From positions 1-41,211 of the forward strand of contig CANJKA010000022.1 in assembly GCA_947474675.1 (NCBI GenBank): 41,211 bases of DNA. The letters are read 5' to 3'. Each line of letters begins with the position of its first letter. The first letter of the stretch is position 1. This DNA comes from Flavobacteriales bacterium (GTDB lineage: Bacteria > Bacteroidota > Bacteroidia > Flavobacteriales_D > Crocinitomicaceae). The position numbers and the translations under genes are program-made. Under the pieces are notes generated by a model, which was given only the letters and a program-made list of their open reading frames with translations, made no database searches and was not told where the DNA came from. Positions 33,389-41,211 of the stretch are shown here, in pieces.

Positions 33389-33419
33389 TTTGTTTCTCCA
33401 CACTTTATCCGTACTTTTG
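33389..33419 (+). promoter_or_regulatory. Promoter of ffh
   Basis: TTTG at 33389-33392, 19-base spacer, TACTTTTG at 33412-33419: an exact match to the Bacteroidota TTTG-N19-TAnnTTTG promoter. The leader to the ATG at 33441 is about 15 bases. Confidence 0.7.
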
Positions 33420-33440
33420 CACTATTAAAATTGAAAAATT

Positions 33441-34790
33441 ATGTTTGAAAATCTTACCAGTAAGTTTGAAAAGGCGTTTAGAGTTCTAAAAGGTCACGGT
33501 TCTATTACAGAAATTAATGTTGCTGAAACATTAAAAGAAGTACGTAGAGCTTTATTAGATGCCGATGTTAATTTCAAAACAGCGAAGGAATTTACAACTA
33601 CTGTAAAAGACAAAGCGCTTGGTAGAGATGTTTTAACTGCGGTTTCTCCAGGTCAATTAATGACTAAAATCTGCCACGAAGAATTGGTAGAATTAATGGG
33701 AGGAAATGAAGTTGAAATCAACTTAAAAGGAAATCCAGCAATTATATTAATGTCAGGGCTTCAAGGTTCTGGTAAAACAACCTTCACAGGAAAATTAGGA
33801 AATTACCTAAAAACGAAGAAAGGTAAAACAGTTTTATTAGCAGCTTGTGATGTTTACCGTCCTGCAGCGATTGACCAATTACATGTACTTGGAGAACAAT
33901 TAGGAATTGAAGTTTTCTCAAATAGAGAAGATAAAGATCCAGTTAGTATTGCAAAAGCAGCTGTAAATCACGCGAGAAGTAAAGGTTTTAACGTATTAAT
34001 TATCGATACTGCTGGTCGTCTAGCTATTGATGAACAAATGATGAATGAAATTGCAGCGGTAAAAGCAGCAGTTAATCCTTCAGAAACTTTATTTGTTGTA
34101 GATTCTATGACAGGTCAAGATGCAGTTAATACAGCTAAAGCATTCGATGATAAAATAAACTTCGACGGAGTTGTCTTGACAAAATTAGACGGTGATACAA
34201 GAGGTGGTGCAGCTTTATCTATTAAAACGATTGTAAACAAACCAATTAAATTTGTTGGTACGGGTGAAAAGATGGATGCGTTAGACGTTTTCTATCCAAC
34301 TCGAATGGCGGACAGAATCCTTGGAATGGGAGATGTTGTTTCGTTGGTTGAATTAGCACAAGAACATTACAACGAAGAAGAAGCTAGAAAATTACAGAAA
34401 AAAATATCTAAAAATCAATTCGATTTCAATGACTTCTTGGCGCAATTGCAACAAGTGAAGAAAATGGGAAATGTGAAAGATTTAATGGGAATGATTCCTG
34501 GAATGGGAAAAGCAATCAAAGATGTTGACATTAAAGACGATGCATTTGTTTCTTTAGAAGCAATTATTCAATCAATGACGCCAGCTGAAAGATCTAACCC
34601 AGATTTAATCAATGCCCAAAGAAAAACTAGAATTGCAGCAGGAAGCGGAACGAATATTCAAGAAGTGAATAAATTGATGAAACAATTCGAAGACACGAAG
34701 AAAATGATGAAAATGATGTCAAATCCAAAAGGAATGGCTCAAATGATGAAACAAATGCAAGGAATGGGTGGCGGAATGCCACAGATGTAA
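33441..34790 (+). CDS. ffh: Signal recognition particle protein Ffh (SRP54)
   Basis: 449 aa GTPase that, with SRP RNA, delivers membrane and secreted proteins to FtsY at the inner membrane. N domain 1-95 (FENLTSKFEKAFRVLKGHGSI). The G domain starts GLQGSGKTT (106-114), with DVYRPAAIDQL, IIDTAGR, VVDSMTGQDAV and TKLDGDTRGGAALS. The methionine-rich M domain from about 300 to the end contains GMGKAIKDVDI, RIAAGSGTNIQEVNKLMKQF and MAQMMKQMQGMGGGMPQM. Length and order are normal. A consensus promoter precedes it and a strong hairpin follows. The SRP RNA gene is not in the window. Confidence 0.97.
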   Translation: MFENLTSKFEKAFRVLKGHGSITEINVAETLKEVRRALLDADVNFKTAKEFTTTVKDKALGRDVLTAVSPGQLMTKICHEELVELMGGNEVEINLKGNPAIILMSGLQGSGKTTFTGKLGNYLKTKKGKTVLLAACDVYRPAAIDQLHVLGEQLGIEVFSNREDKDPVSIAKAAVNHARSKGFNVLIIDTAGRLAIDEQMMNEIAAVKAAVNPSETLFVVDSMTGQDAVNTAKAFDDKINFDGVVLTKLDGDTRGGAALSIKTIVNKPIKFVGTGEKMDALDVFYPTRMADRILGMGDVVSLVELAQEHYNEEEARKLQKKISKNQFDFNDFLAQLQQVKKMGNVKDLMGMIPGMGKAIKDVDIKDDAFVSLEAIIQSMTPAERSNPDLINAQRKTRIAAGSGTNIQEVNKLMKQFEDTKKMMKMMSNPKGMAQMMKQMQGMGGGMPQM

Positions 34791-34796
34791 TTATTA

Positions 34797-34856
34797 TTTT
34801 ATCTTACATTATTTAGGGATATGAAATGCCTTATCCCTAAATAATATAAGATAAAA
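34797..34856. terminator. Bidirectional terminator between ffh and HutD-like gene
   Basis: A 25-bp stem with one mismatch (34797-34821 with 34832-34856) and a 10-base loop, containing TTATTTAGGGATA on the left arm. It sits between convergent genes, with AT-rich flanks on both sides. Confidence 0.85.
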
Positions 34857-34867
34857 ATGAAAAAAAA

Positions 34868-35458
34868 TTACCAAACCAAAATTTCAATCAATTCACCAAA
34901 GCCAATTATTTCCATTTTATCAATCTCCCCTAATCTTTCAATCAAAATCATTTCTCCCTTTTCTAAAATATATTCCAGCTGATTCAAATTGATTTGAATC
35001 TTACCGGATATTAAATAATATCCAATCGTTCGGGCAAATTGTAATTTGCCACGACGAGAATTTATTTTTAAAATATTTTCCTCTTTTTTAAATGAAATAT
35101 ATTTCATCCTTCCACTAATCCCCTCCCCCATTATCAAATTAAAATCAACCACCATCCCTTTAGACGAAGTCTTCCAATCTCCAGAAAATTCATCCACTTC
35201 AAATTGTTTCAATAATTTCGAATAATGACCTTCATGAGAAATCTCTAACTCTCCGTCCAACACCATCAATATTCTTGAAAAACCAGGCATAGGAGTAAAA
35301 TCAGATTCTTCAACCTCTATAACAGCCGAACTAATCCTAAAATCAAAATTCCTTTCAGCAAAAACTGAATTTTCAGGTGCAATATATAACTGTGAAGTTA
35401 TACCACCAGACCAAATCGAAACAACTTTCTCTTTTTCAGAAATTTTCTTAACTATCAT
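34868..35458 (-). CDS. HutD/Ves-family protein
   Basis: 196 aa from ATG at 35458 (a TTG just before it would add one residue). Cupin-like HutD/DUF886 family, recognised by VSIWSGGITSQLYIAPE, FAERNFDFRISSAVIEVEESDFTPMPGFSRILMVLDGEL and VDEFSGDW. In HutD the fold may sense formylglutamate or related compounds to tune histidine breakdown, but no hut genes are adjacent, so the role is uncertain. The gene is convergent with ffh across a shared terminator. Its upstream side (35504-35611) is an inverted copy of the intergenic repeat. Confidence 0.8.
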   Translation of the reverse strand: MIVKKISEKEKVVSIWSGGITSQLYIAPENSVFAERNFDFRISSAVIEVEESDFTPMPGFSRILMVLDGELEISHEGHYSKLLKQFEVDEFSGDWKTSSKGMVVDFNLIMGEGISGRMKYISFKKEENILKINSRRGKLQFARTIGYYLISGKIQINLNQLEYILEKGEMILIERLGEIDKMEIIGFGELIEILVW

Positions 35459-35503
35459 CAAAAATTACATTATTTTGAATTACAAAGATGCTTAAATTAA
35501 TTG

Positions 35504-35611
35504 GATTAGGTCATGGGGTAAAGGTCTTTAAAATGATATAAAATTAGGTTACAGGAAATTTCCACACAGTCCTTATATTTCCTTATAATCCCTTAAATGG
35601 TTCAAAAAAAA
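35504..35611 (-). repeat. GAACCATATAAGG intergenic repeat, copy E (inverted, with tail)
   Basis: On the minus strand: T tract, GAACCATTTAAGG, GATTATAAGGAAATATAAG, then the tail with CCTAATTT, AAAGACCTTTACCCCATGA and CCTAAT. Same core and tail order as the copies at 19340 and 20265, about 15 kb away. Confidence 0.8.
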
Positions 35612-35660
35612 CAATTATCCCATTATTTTAACTTCCTTTGTTTACCTTTTCAAAAAGTGA

Positions 35661-35795
35661 ACATCTAAAGTAAAAGAAGATACTCTATTTCGAGATAAAA
35701 TTAAAAAAGTGATTTTTCCTTGTTGGGAAGAGAATGTAGAGGCTTTGGCAGATTCAACAGAAGCCATAATTATAGATGGCGGACTAGGATTATAA
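35661..35795 (+). pseudogene. Possible gene remnant, coding-like stretch without a start
   Basis: 44 codons bounded by TGA and TAA with no ATG, GTG or TTG near the beginning. The reading includes RDKIKKVIFPCWEENVEAL and ends EAIIIDGGLGL, an amphipathic, protein-like composition unlike the noise in neighbouring AT-rich sequence. I cannot assign a family. It may be the tail of a gene broken when the adjacent repeat arrived. Confidence 0.3.
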
Positions 35796-35899
35796 AAAAA
35801 ACTGATGTAATGAAATTAAGAAATAAAAACGTTGAAATTTTTAATTTAAATTCTACAATTTATACCTTTCTTTGACTCCGAATAAAAAATAGGCAAAAA

Positions 35900-36955
35900 T
35901 TGATTAAAGAAACGCCAAAAATAAAGTCTGATCGTAATCTAGAATTAGATGCACTTCGAGGAATTGCTGCCTTAATGGTTATGTTTTTTCATTTTTCAAT
36001 GGGACGACCAGAATGCCAAATGGGTTTGAAATTTGGTGTTTCGGGTGTCAGTTTATTTTTTTTAATAAGTGGTTTTGTTATTTATAAAAGTATCGAAAAC
36101 ACAAAAAAAAGTAGTGATTTTTTAATTAATCGATTCGGCCGATTGTTTCCAACTTATTGGACAATTGTAACTTTTACTTTTATTTTAATTTTACTTTATC
36201 CGAGTTTTAAATCAACTCCTGTTTTCGATTCTAAAATCACTGATTATATAGGGAACATGAGTATGCTTCAATACTATTTTGACATTAAAAACATAGATGG
36301 TTCATATTGGTCAATGATCGTTGAATTAAATTTTTATTTATTTATAGTTATTTTCATCCTATTTAAAAAGACAAAGTACATCAACGACATAGGGGTTCCA
36401 TTGTCTGTTATTCTAACAATAGCTTACTTTTTTAAAGATTTGAATCCTACCTTAAACCCTCTTTTTAAATTTATCCCTATCGTTGTTTATTTGCCTTTAT
36501 TTTTAGGAGGAATTACATTTTACAAAATTTCAAAAACAATAGAAAATCAAACAAAGAATTATATCCATCTATTTATTTTAATCTTCTTGCAATTTGTTTT
36601 TGTCTATATACAATATGCTGATAATTTATCTTTTCTGACCTTCCAAGAACATGTGATAACCTTGATTTTTTTCAACATTACCTTTTTATTATTTATCAAA
36701 AATAAGTTAATGTTCATTGTAAATAAAACAACCGTCTTCTTTGGGAAAATATCTTATTCACTCTATTTAATACATCAATTTTTTGCGTACTATTTCATAA
36801 TACCTTATACTGTTGACACACTTAAAATCAATTTTTGGATTGCTTCCATTTGTATCGCTTTTCCAATAATTGTGATCCTTTCGACTTTAATTACATTCTA
36901 CATTGAGATTCCTTTTAGTAAAAGAATTAAAAGAAAAGTGATCAGTTTAAAATAA
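35900..36955 (+). CDS. Acyltransferase family 3 membrane protein (OafA/YrhL-like)
   Basis: 351 aa with about ten membrane helices. The family signature LELDALRGIAALMVMFFHF lies near the start, with the conserved catalytic-region histidine at its end. GVSGVSLFFLISGFVIY, INRFGRLFPTYW, YWSMIVELNFYLF and FFGKISYSLYLIHQF follow in the usual order. These proteins O-acetylate surface sugars such as O-antigen or peptidoglycan from the inner membrane. No ATG precedes the signature, so the start is probably TTG at 35900. It ends in a shared hairpin with the converging giant gene. The acceptor is unknown, and no polysaccharide genes are adjacent. Confidence 0.85.
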   Translation: MIKETPKIKSDRNLELDALRGIAALMVMFFHFSMGRPECQMGLKFGVSGVSLFFLISGFVIYKSIENTKKSSDFLINRFGRLFPTYWTIVTFTFILILLYPSFKSTPVFDSKITDYIGNMSMLQYYFDIKNIDGSYWSMIVELNFYLFIVIFILFKKTKYINDIGVPLSVILTIAYFFKDLNPTLNPLFKFIPIVVYLPLFLGGITFYKISKTIENQTKNYIHLFILIFLQFVFVYIQYADNLSFLTFQEHVITLIFFNITFLLFIKNKLMFIVNKTTVFFGKISYSLYLIHQFFAYYFIIPYTVDTLKINFWIASICIAFPIIVILSTLITFYIEIPFSKRIKRKVISLK

Positions 36956-36964
36956 ACTATTTAA

Positions 36965-37005
36965 TTTAAAAGCCCCTCATAAAAATTTTATAAGGGGCTT
37001 TTAAA
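36965..37005. terminator. Bidirectional terminator between acyltransferase and giant T9SS gene
   Basis: 13-bp stem TTTAAAAGCCCCT / AGGGGCTTTTAAA (36965-36977 with 36993-37005), extended inside by ATAAAA / TTTTAT. T-rich on both strands and placed between convergent genes. Confidence 0.85.
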
Positions 37006-37022
37006 TACATAATATTTATTTT

Positions 37023-40000
37023 TTACTTTCTTAAAATAATAGTAATTGTCCCTTTTGTCGTTTCAGTTATTCCGTCATTGTATTCAATAATATACATGTA
37101 AGAATCAACTGGCAATGGAGAACCATTAAATTTCCCATCCCAATTATTGTCCTCGTATGAACCTTTAGCTGATGCAAAAACAACTAACCCCCAACGATCA
37201 TAAATTGTAACCGTATTATTTGGAAATTCTTTGTCAATATCAATAATTTCCCAAGTATCATTTACATCATCTCCATCTGGAGTAAAAGCAGAGGTAACTT
37301 CTAACTTACAGGTGTGAAAAGTAATATCAACTGAGTTTACTGCACTTGAACAACCATTCAAAATTTCGCAAACATAATAAGTTGTAACTCCTTTTACTGA
37401 ATTTGGTATTAAAGCAATTCCTGTATCTAAAAATGAATCAAAGTTATTATCGAACGACCAAGTAATTATTCCTCCAGAAGTTGGAACAGCAGTCATTTCT
37501 GTACCTTCAGATTCAATACAGTTAAAAGCATTTTCACTTACAACTGGTAAAAACAATTCTGGATTTATTGTTATTGATCCTTCAACAGGTTGTGAAGTAC
37601 ATCCTCCAATAGCATCAATTATAAAAGTAAATTCTCCTGCTACATTTGAAGTTCCTGTTATTTCTAATATTCCAGCAGAGTAATTTGAAATTAATCCTAT
37701 AGGTAAGCCTGAAACAATCCCGTTTGTGACCCCATTCCCAAATGAATAACGGATATCAACTATTTCAGAATTAAAACAAACTTTTTGAATATCTGAATTG
37801 AAAGCAGAAATTAAAGTAATTGAGACAGGAGGATTTACAGTAAACGCTCCAGAAATAGTACTTGTTTGATTACCACATGTCGTTGTCACCATGCAATAAT
37901 AATAAACTGTTCCAATCACACTTGAATTCGGTGTATACGTTGTTCCGATTGCACTTGAAATAGGAGTTCCTCCTGAATTACTAGGAGAAGTATTACTATA
38001 CCATTGGTAAGTTTGCTCTGTTCCGATTACCGTTATACTTATTGGATTAAAAGTTCCACCTTCACAAATTGTTTGCCCCAAGGTTGATTGTTCTAAAATA
38101 GGTGTAATTGATGGATTCACAATATGAATCCCCGAAACTAAACTTGATTGAGAACCACAAGAAGTAGTCACGACACAATAGTAAAAAGTTGTGCCAACAA
38201 CACTGGAATTAGGAATGAAAATTGGTAAAGTAGCACCCGAAATCATTGTTCCCCCAAAATTAGTAGAAACCATAACACTATCTCCTAAATTCATCCACCC
38301 AGTATTACTATACCATTGACAAGTTGAAGATGTTCCAGTAACATTGACACTTATTGGAGAAAATATCGTTCCTTCACAAATTGTTTGAGCAGCTGTTGCT
38401 TGAGATGTAATCGGAGTCGTAACTGGATTTACGGTTTGTGCTCCGGAAATTAAACTAGTTTGAGTCCCACAAGTTGTTGTTACTTGACAATAGTAATAAG
38501 CTATCCCAACTGAAGATGAATTCGGAGTATAACTTGAAGTTGTTGCACCAGTTAATGAAGTTCCAGTTGTCGTATTTGAAACGGTATTACTAAACCATTG
38601 ATACGTAGAAGATGTTCCTGTAACATTGACACTTATTGGGTTGAATGTCGTTCCTTCACAAATTGTTTGAGCAACTGTTGCTTGAGAAGTAATAATGTTA
38701 ATAATCGGATTTACAGTTGTTATAATTGAAGAACTTGAAGCTGAATTTATAGATAAACATGTTGCGTTTGAAACTAATTCACATGTTATTGCATCGCCAT
38801 TTACCAATCCAGTGGTTGTATAAGTCGAAGCTGTTTGACCAGAAATTGTTACCGTATTTTTCTTCCAAACATAAGTTGGTGTTCCGCCATTTGTTGTTGA
38901 AGCTGTAAACGTAACAGATGTTCCATCACAAATAATATCATCTAAATCACTAGACGAAATTGAAATTGTTGGAATTAAAACTGGATTGACGGTCGTTGTT
39001 ATTCCTGAACTTGTTACAACTGTTGGGGAAGCACATGTTGCATTCGATGTCAAAACACATGTTATTACATCGCCATTTACCAATCCGGTTGTTGTATAGG
39101 TCGAAGCTGTTTGACCAGAAATTGTAACCGTATTTTTCTTCCAAACATAAGTTGGTGTTCCGCCGTTTGTTGTTGATGCTGTAAATGTAACTGAAGTTCC
39201 GTCACAAATAACATTATCTAAATCACTTGAAGAAATTGAAATCGTTGGAATTAAAACTGGATTTACGGTAGTAGTAATTCCAGAACTTAAAGCAGTAGTT
39301 CCTGAAGAACAATCTAAACTTGAAGTTAAAAAACAAGTAATTGCATCTCCATTGACCAAACCTGTTGTTGTATAGGTTGAAGATGTGGCTCCTGAAATAT
39401 TAACAGTGTTTTTCTTCCATTGATAAGTAGGTGTTAATCCTCCTAATGAAGCCGTTGCTGTAAAAGTCACACTGGTTCCTGAACAAATGGTATTATCGGC
39501 ATCATTTGAAGCAATAGTTACAATAGGCGATAATTGTGCTCCGCCTCCTCCTGATGGCAACCCAATTACATAATCACAATAAGCTCCTGCGTAACCATCA
39601 ATAATAATAATATAGTAGGTTTGACCTGGAACTAATCCACTAGCAACCAATGCAATTGGACCTTGTTCGTATTCGCCTCCCGAACTCGGATTATAATTAA
39701 ATTTTTGATCAAAAGTTCCTGAACCACAATTATCTGTCCCAAAAACAGACATTTGAATACTGAATCCACTTGCTGAATTAGTAGAAGTAACCCATAAATT
39801 AAACGTAATTGAAGTTGCTGAAGCAACAAAAGAAAGATATGAATCATTATTCAGTGCCCAACCTGTAAGAAAAGCTGACCAACCTGTTATATCTGTAGGA
39901 GTATAAGTTGAAGTTGTTCCTCCATAATAACCGTCCAAATTACAAACATTTGTAGCAGTAGAACAAAAATCACTAGCTACTAAACTTGTACCTTGAGCAG

Positions 40001-40499
40001 GAAGAGTTGGTGAAGAAACACACATTCCAAAAGTTCCAGAAGCACCTGATTTACCCCAAATTCGAACCCAAATAGTTGCTCCTGCTGTAAGTCCTGATTT
40101 TGAAAGTAATGCCATATTTCCAGCACTTCCATCATCATTACATTGAATACGTGTAAGCGTTCCACAAACAGTGCCTGAATACCAAGCCATTCCATTATCG
40201 GTAAGTGTTCCTGCTTGAGTATTCACCATCACAACCCCATTTGTAGGTACGACAAACTTAAACCAAACATCTAAATCTGTTGCTGCATGTCCACACGATC
40301 CTGTCGTTGGTCCTACTGACGCAGTGGCTCCCACATTGGTATACGACGTGTACGAACAGGAAGAAGCAACCGAAATAGTTGTTGCTGAACAAGGTTCATC
40401 GTTTCCGATTGCAAAAATTTGATTTGAAATTAAAAGTAAAATCAGAAATAGAAAGACCTGACTTGTTTTGAAAAATTGATTGAAAAATCGAGAAATCAT
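37023..40499 (-). CDS. Giant Ig-like repeat protein with gliding-type T9SS C-terminal domain
   Basis: 1158 aa. Signal peptide at about 1-30 (FLFLILLLISNQIFA). Residues 33-165 are a cysteine-containing beta domain (LDVWFKFVVPTNGVVMVN), and 170-320 a second of the same style (YLSFVASATSITFNLWV, GQTYYIIIIDGYAG). Six Ig-like repeats follow: three of the type SSDLDNxICDGTSVTFTAS at about 323-597, and three of the type QTICEGTxFNPISV with YYYCxVTTxCG at about 597-890. The end has SAFTPDGDDVNDTWEI and TIYDRWGLVVF, the gliding motility-associated type B sorting domain, so it is exported by type IX secretion and held at the surface as an adhesin-like protein. A small secreted gene lies 8 bases upstream. 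Confidence 0.9.
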   Translation of the reverse strand: MISRFFNQFFKTSQVFLFLILLLISNQIFAIGNDEPCSATTISVASSCSYTSYTNVGATASVGPTTGSCGHAATDLDVWFKFVVPTNGVVMVNTQAGTLTDNGMAWYSGTVCGTLTRIQCNDDGSAGNMALLSKSGLTAGATIWVRIWGKSGASGTFGMCVSSPTLPAQGTSLVASDFCSTATNVCNLDGYYGGTTSTYTPTDITGWSAFLTGWALNNDSYLSFVASATSITFNLWVTSTNSASGFSIQMSVFGTDNCGSGTFDQKFNYNPSSGGEYEQGPIALVASGLVPGQTYYIIIIDGYAGAYCDYVIGLPSGGGGAQLSPIVTIASNDADNTICSGTSVTFTATASLGGLTPTYQWKKNTVNISGATSSTYTTTGLVNGDAITCFLTSSLDCSSGTTALSSGITTTVNPVLIPTISISSSDLDNVICDGTSVTFTASTTNGGTPTYVWKKNTVTISGQTASTYTTTGLVNGDVITCVLTSNATCASPTVVTSSGITTTVNPVLIPTISISSSDLDDIICDGTSVTFTASTTNGGTPTYVWKKNTVTISGQTASTYTTTGLVNGDAITCELVSNATCLSINSASSSSIITTVNPIINIITSQATVAQTICEGTTFNPISVNVTGTSSTYQWFSNTVSNTTTGTSLTGATTSSYTPNSSSVGIAYYYCQVTTTCGTQTSLISGAQTVNPVTTPITSQATAAQTICEGTIFSPISVNVTGTSSTCQWYSNTGWMNLGDSVMVSTNFGGTMISGATLPIFIPNSSVVGTTFYYCVVTTSCGSQSSLVSGIHIVNPSITPILEQSTLGQTICEGGTFNPISITVIGTEQTYQWYSNTSPSNSGGTPISSAIGTTYTPNSSVIGTVYYYCMVTTTCGNQTSTISGAFTVNPPVSITLISAFNSDIQKVCFNSEIVDIRYSFGNGVTNGIVSGLPIGLISNYSAGILEITGTSNVAGEFTFIIDAIGGCTSQPVEGSITINPELFLPVVSENAFNCIESEGTEMTAVPTSGGIITWSFDNNFDSFLDTGIALIPNSVKGVTTYYVCEILNGCSSAVNSVDITFHTCKLEVTSAFTPDGDDVNDTWEIIDIDKEFPNNTVTIYDRWGLVVFASAKGSYEDNNWDGKFNGSPLPVDSYMYIIEYNDGITETTKGTITIILRK
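38700..39530 (-). repeat. Three tandem Ig-like repeats, two nearly identical in DNA
   Basis: Period about 240 bases. The units ending near 38710 and 38950 share long identical DNA stretches, such as CAAACATAAGTTGGTGTTCC and GAAGCTGTTTGACCAGAAAT; the third unit (to 39530) is more diverged. A recent in-frame duplication within the giant gene is implied. Confidence 0.75.
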
Positions 40500-40507
40500 A
40501 AGTGGTA

Positions 40508-40912
40508 TTATTTTAATTTAAGTATTTGTTCATTTTTAAAGTCAACAAGAATACCTTGTTTTTGACTTTCAATTTTAAGGATATCAAGAAAGTTGTGTTG
40601 CTTTTGCTTATCAACATAAAAACAAAATCCATTGATCGTTGATGATATGTCAATTAGAAAATCGTTACTTTTTAATAGGCTAAAAAAAACTTCTTGCGTA
40701 ATTAAAGAATTTGAAAAATCTAAACTGAAATTTAAACCTGAAATTAATCCGTCAAAATCATTTTTATCTTGTTTTATATTAGTTGTTATGATTCTTTCAA
40801 CTGATTCAGCATTTAAAACAGTATACTTATTTAAATTTTGAGAAAATGAATGATTAATGGTAGAAATTAGAAGAATCAAAATGATTACAACTGGCTTGAT
40901 TTTACATTTCAT
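40508..40912 (-). CDS. Small secreted protein paired with the giant T9SS gene
   Basis: 134 aa from ATG at 40912, which gives the signal peptide KPVVIILILLISTINHSFSQ; an ATG at 40957 would add 15 residues before it and is less likely. The mature part (about 110 residues) is alpha/beta with no cysteine pattern that I recognise (ESVERIITTNIKQDKNDFDG, NFSLDFSNSLITQEVFFSLL). It ends 8 bases before the start of the giant gene in the same direction, so the two are probably one transcript. It could be a periplasmic companion of the exported protein, but that is only inferred from position. Confidence 0.6.
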   Translation of the reverse strand: MKCKIKPVVIILILLISTINHSFSQNLNKYTVLNAESVERIITTNIKQDKNDFDGLISGLNFSLDFSNSLITQEVFFSLLKSNDFLIDISSTINGFCFYVDKQKQHNFLDILKIESQKQGILVDFKNEQILKLK

Positions 40913-41068
40913 AGTTTTAAAATTGATTAAATTTGATATTAATTTTACTCTTCCCATTTAAATTATTTCTAAATATTAATTTATTTTCAATCAAACTAGT
41001 ATGACTGAAACTTAAAAGAAATAAGAAGAAAATATCATGATTTCACATTAATCTGGAGAAAAATATAA

Positions 41069-41211
41069 TGGACCCAATTGACTGGACAGGTTTTTACCAA
41101 AGCTAAGATGTTTTTATGACATAGAAACATTGGAATAATAAAAATTATTTGGAGCGATTTGATTCAATGAATCATGTCTTCTCTCTTTATTGTAAAAATC
41201 AATATATTTTC
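41069..41211 (-). mobile_element. End of an IS3-family insertion sequence, truncated by the window
   Basis: The transposase C-terminus reads inward from the edge on the minus strand: KYIDFYNKERRHDSLNQIAPNNFYYSNVSMS, stop at 41114-41116. The YNKERRHDSLN pattern is the classic rve integrase end of IS3-family OrfB, which carries the DDE chemistry upstream, outside the window. The probable terminal inverted repeat begins TGGACCCAATTGACTGGACA at 41069. The other end and any target duplication cannot be seen. Confidence 0.8.
41114..41211 (-). CDS. IS3-family transposase OrfB, C-terminal fragment
   Basis: 32 codons visible to the edge. The DDE(rve)-domain end is identified by FYNKERRHDSLN. The start and catalytic residues lie outside the window, so whether it is intact is unknown. 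Confidence 0.75.
   Translation of the reverse strand, partial: KYIDFYNKERRHDSLNQIAPNNFYYSNVSMS

Larger units (their letters stand above)
35459..35899. other. Intergenic region holding a repeat copy and a coding-like remnant
   Basis: No complete gene. It contains an inverted copy of the GAACCATATAAGG repeat (35504-35611) and an open stretch without a start codon at 35661-35795. Before the acyltransferase, TATACCTTTC at 35861-35870 resembles a -7 box but lacks the final G. Confidence 0.5.

Noticed and set aside
38950..39144. Short frames inside the giant gene (also 39632-39847 and 39980-40195)
   Set aside because: Shadows of a repetitive coding region; low-complexity composition and no start context.
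37023..40499. Repeats of the giant gene considered as a CRISPR-like array
   Set aside because: The period of about 240 bases encodes Ig-like domains in frame; no spacers or cas genes.
1..41211. tRNA, rRNA, riboswitch or phage genes
   Set aside because: No cloverleaf with a GGTTCGA-like T arm, no rRNA motif, no conserved riboswitch core and no structural phage protein was recognised by eye; a covariance-model scan would be needed to exclude small RNAs.

Overview
The window looks like a chromosomal segment of a low-GC Bacteroidota, most likely order Flavobacteriales. The evidence is: two type IX secretion C-terminal sorting domains (one type A, one gliding-motility type B); promoters of the Bacteroidota form TTTG-N19/20-TAnnTTTG; a fused CrtYcd-type lycopene cyclase; the DUF3822-rsmD-coaD gene order; TRL-like lipoproteins; and RHS fragments of the kind common in this phylum. 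A family such as Crocinitomicaceae is possible but not shown.

Layout. 1-1473: a frameshifted membrane-anchored gene running off the left edge, and a ketopantoate reductase-family gene. 1474-6674: a control region with repeated TTTTGTTTAAC operators, then a tightly packed carotenoid operon crtB-crtZ-crtYcd-(CarH/LitR-like B12 regulator)-crtI-DUF2141 gene. It would convert GGPP to zeaxanthin, probably under light control. 6717-11002 (minus): two YeeE/YedE sulfur-transport half proteins and a 1054-aa plant-type methionine S-methyltransferase. 11100-11682: a REP-associated tyrosine transposase with its hairpin and a G-rich tract. 11955-16807 (minus): M20 dipeptidase, a redox-dead TlpA-like secreted protein, coaD, rsmD and a DUF3822 gene.

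16850-20402 is rich in short interspersed repeats lying between a GyrI-like gene, an SF1B helicase, an OmpA-like protein and a large secreted protein; several of these genes end inside a repeat. 22777-23799 encodes a T9SS cargo protein. 24213-27302 is a GbsR-type regulator operon (regulator, DCC/thiol oxidoreductase-like membrane protein, TIGR01777 epimerase, DUF2071) with two matching operators. 27449-30744: an APC permease followed directly by an orphan RHS tip with a HExxH toxin-like domain and a lipoprotein that could be its immunity protein. 31015-33220 (minus): three paralogous TRL-like lipoproteins and an AAA_14/DUF4143 ATPase. 33441-34790: ffh. 34868-36955: HutD-like protein, an intergenic repeat, and an acyltransferase. 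37023-40912 (minus): a giant Ig-like gliding-type T9SS protein with a small secreted partner. 41069-41211: the end of an IS3-family element cut by the window edge.

The most notable items are the B12 photoreceptor-operator arrangement in the carotenoid operon, the plant-type methionine S-methyltransferase, the orphan RHS metallopeptidase-like cassette, the GbsR operator pair, and a multi-copy intergenic repeat family with the core GAACCATATAAGG that sits at gene ends. No tRNA, rRNA or CRISPR array was seen.
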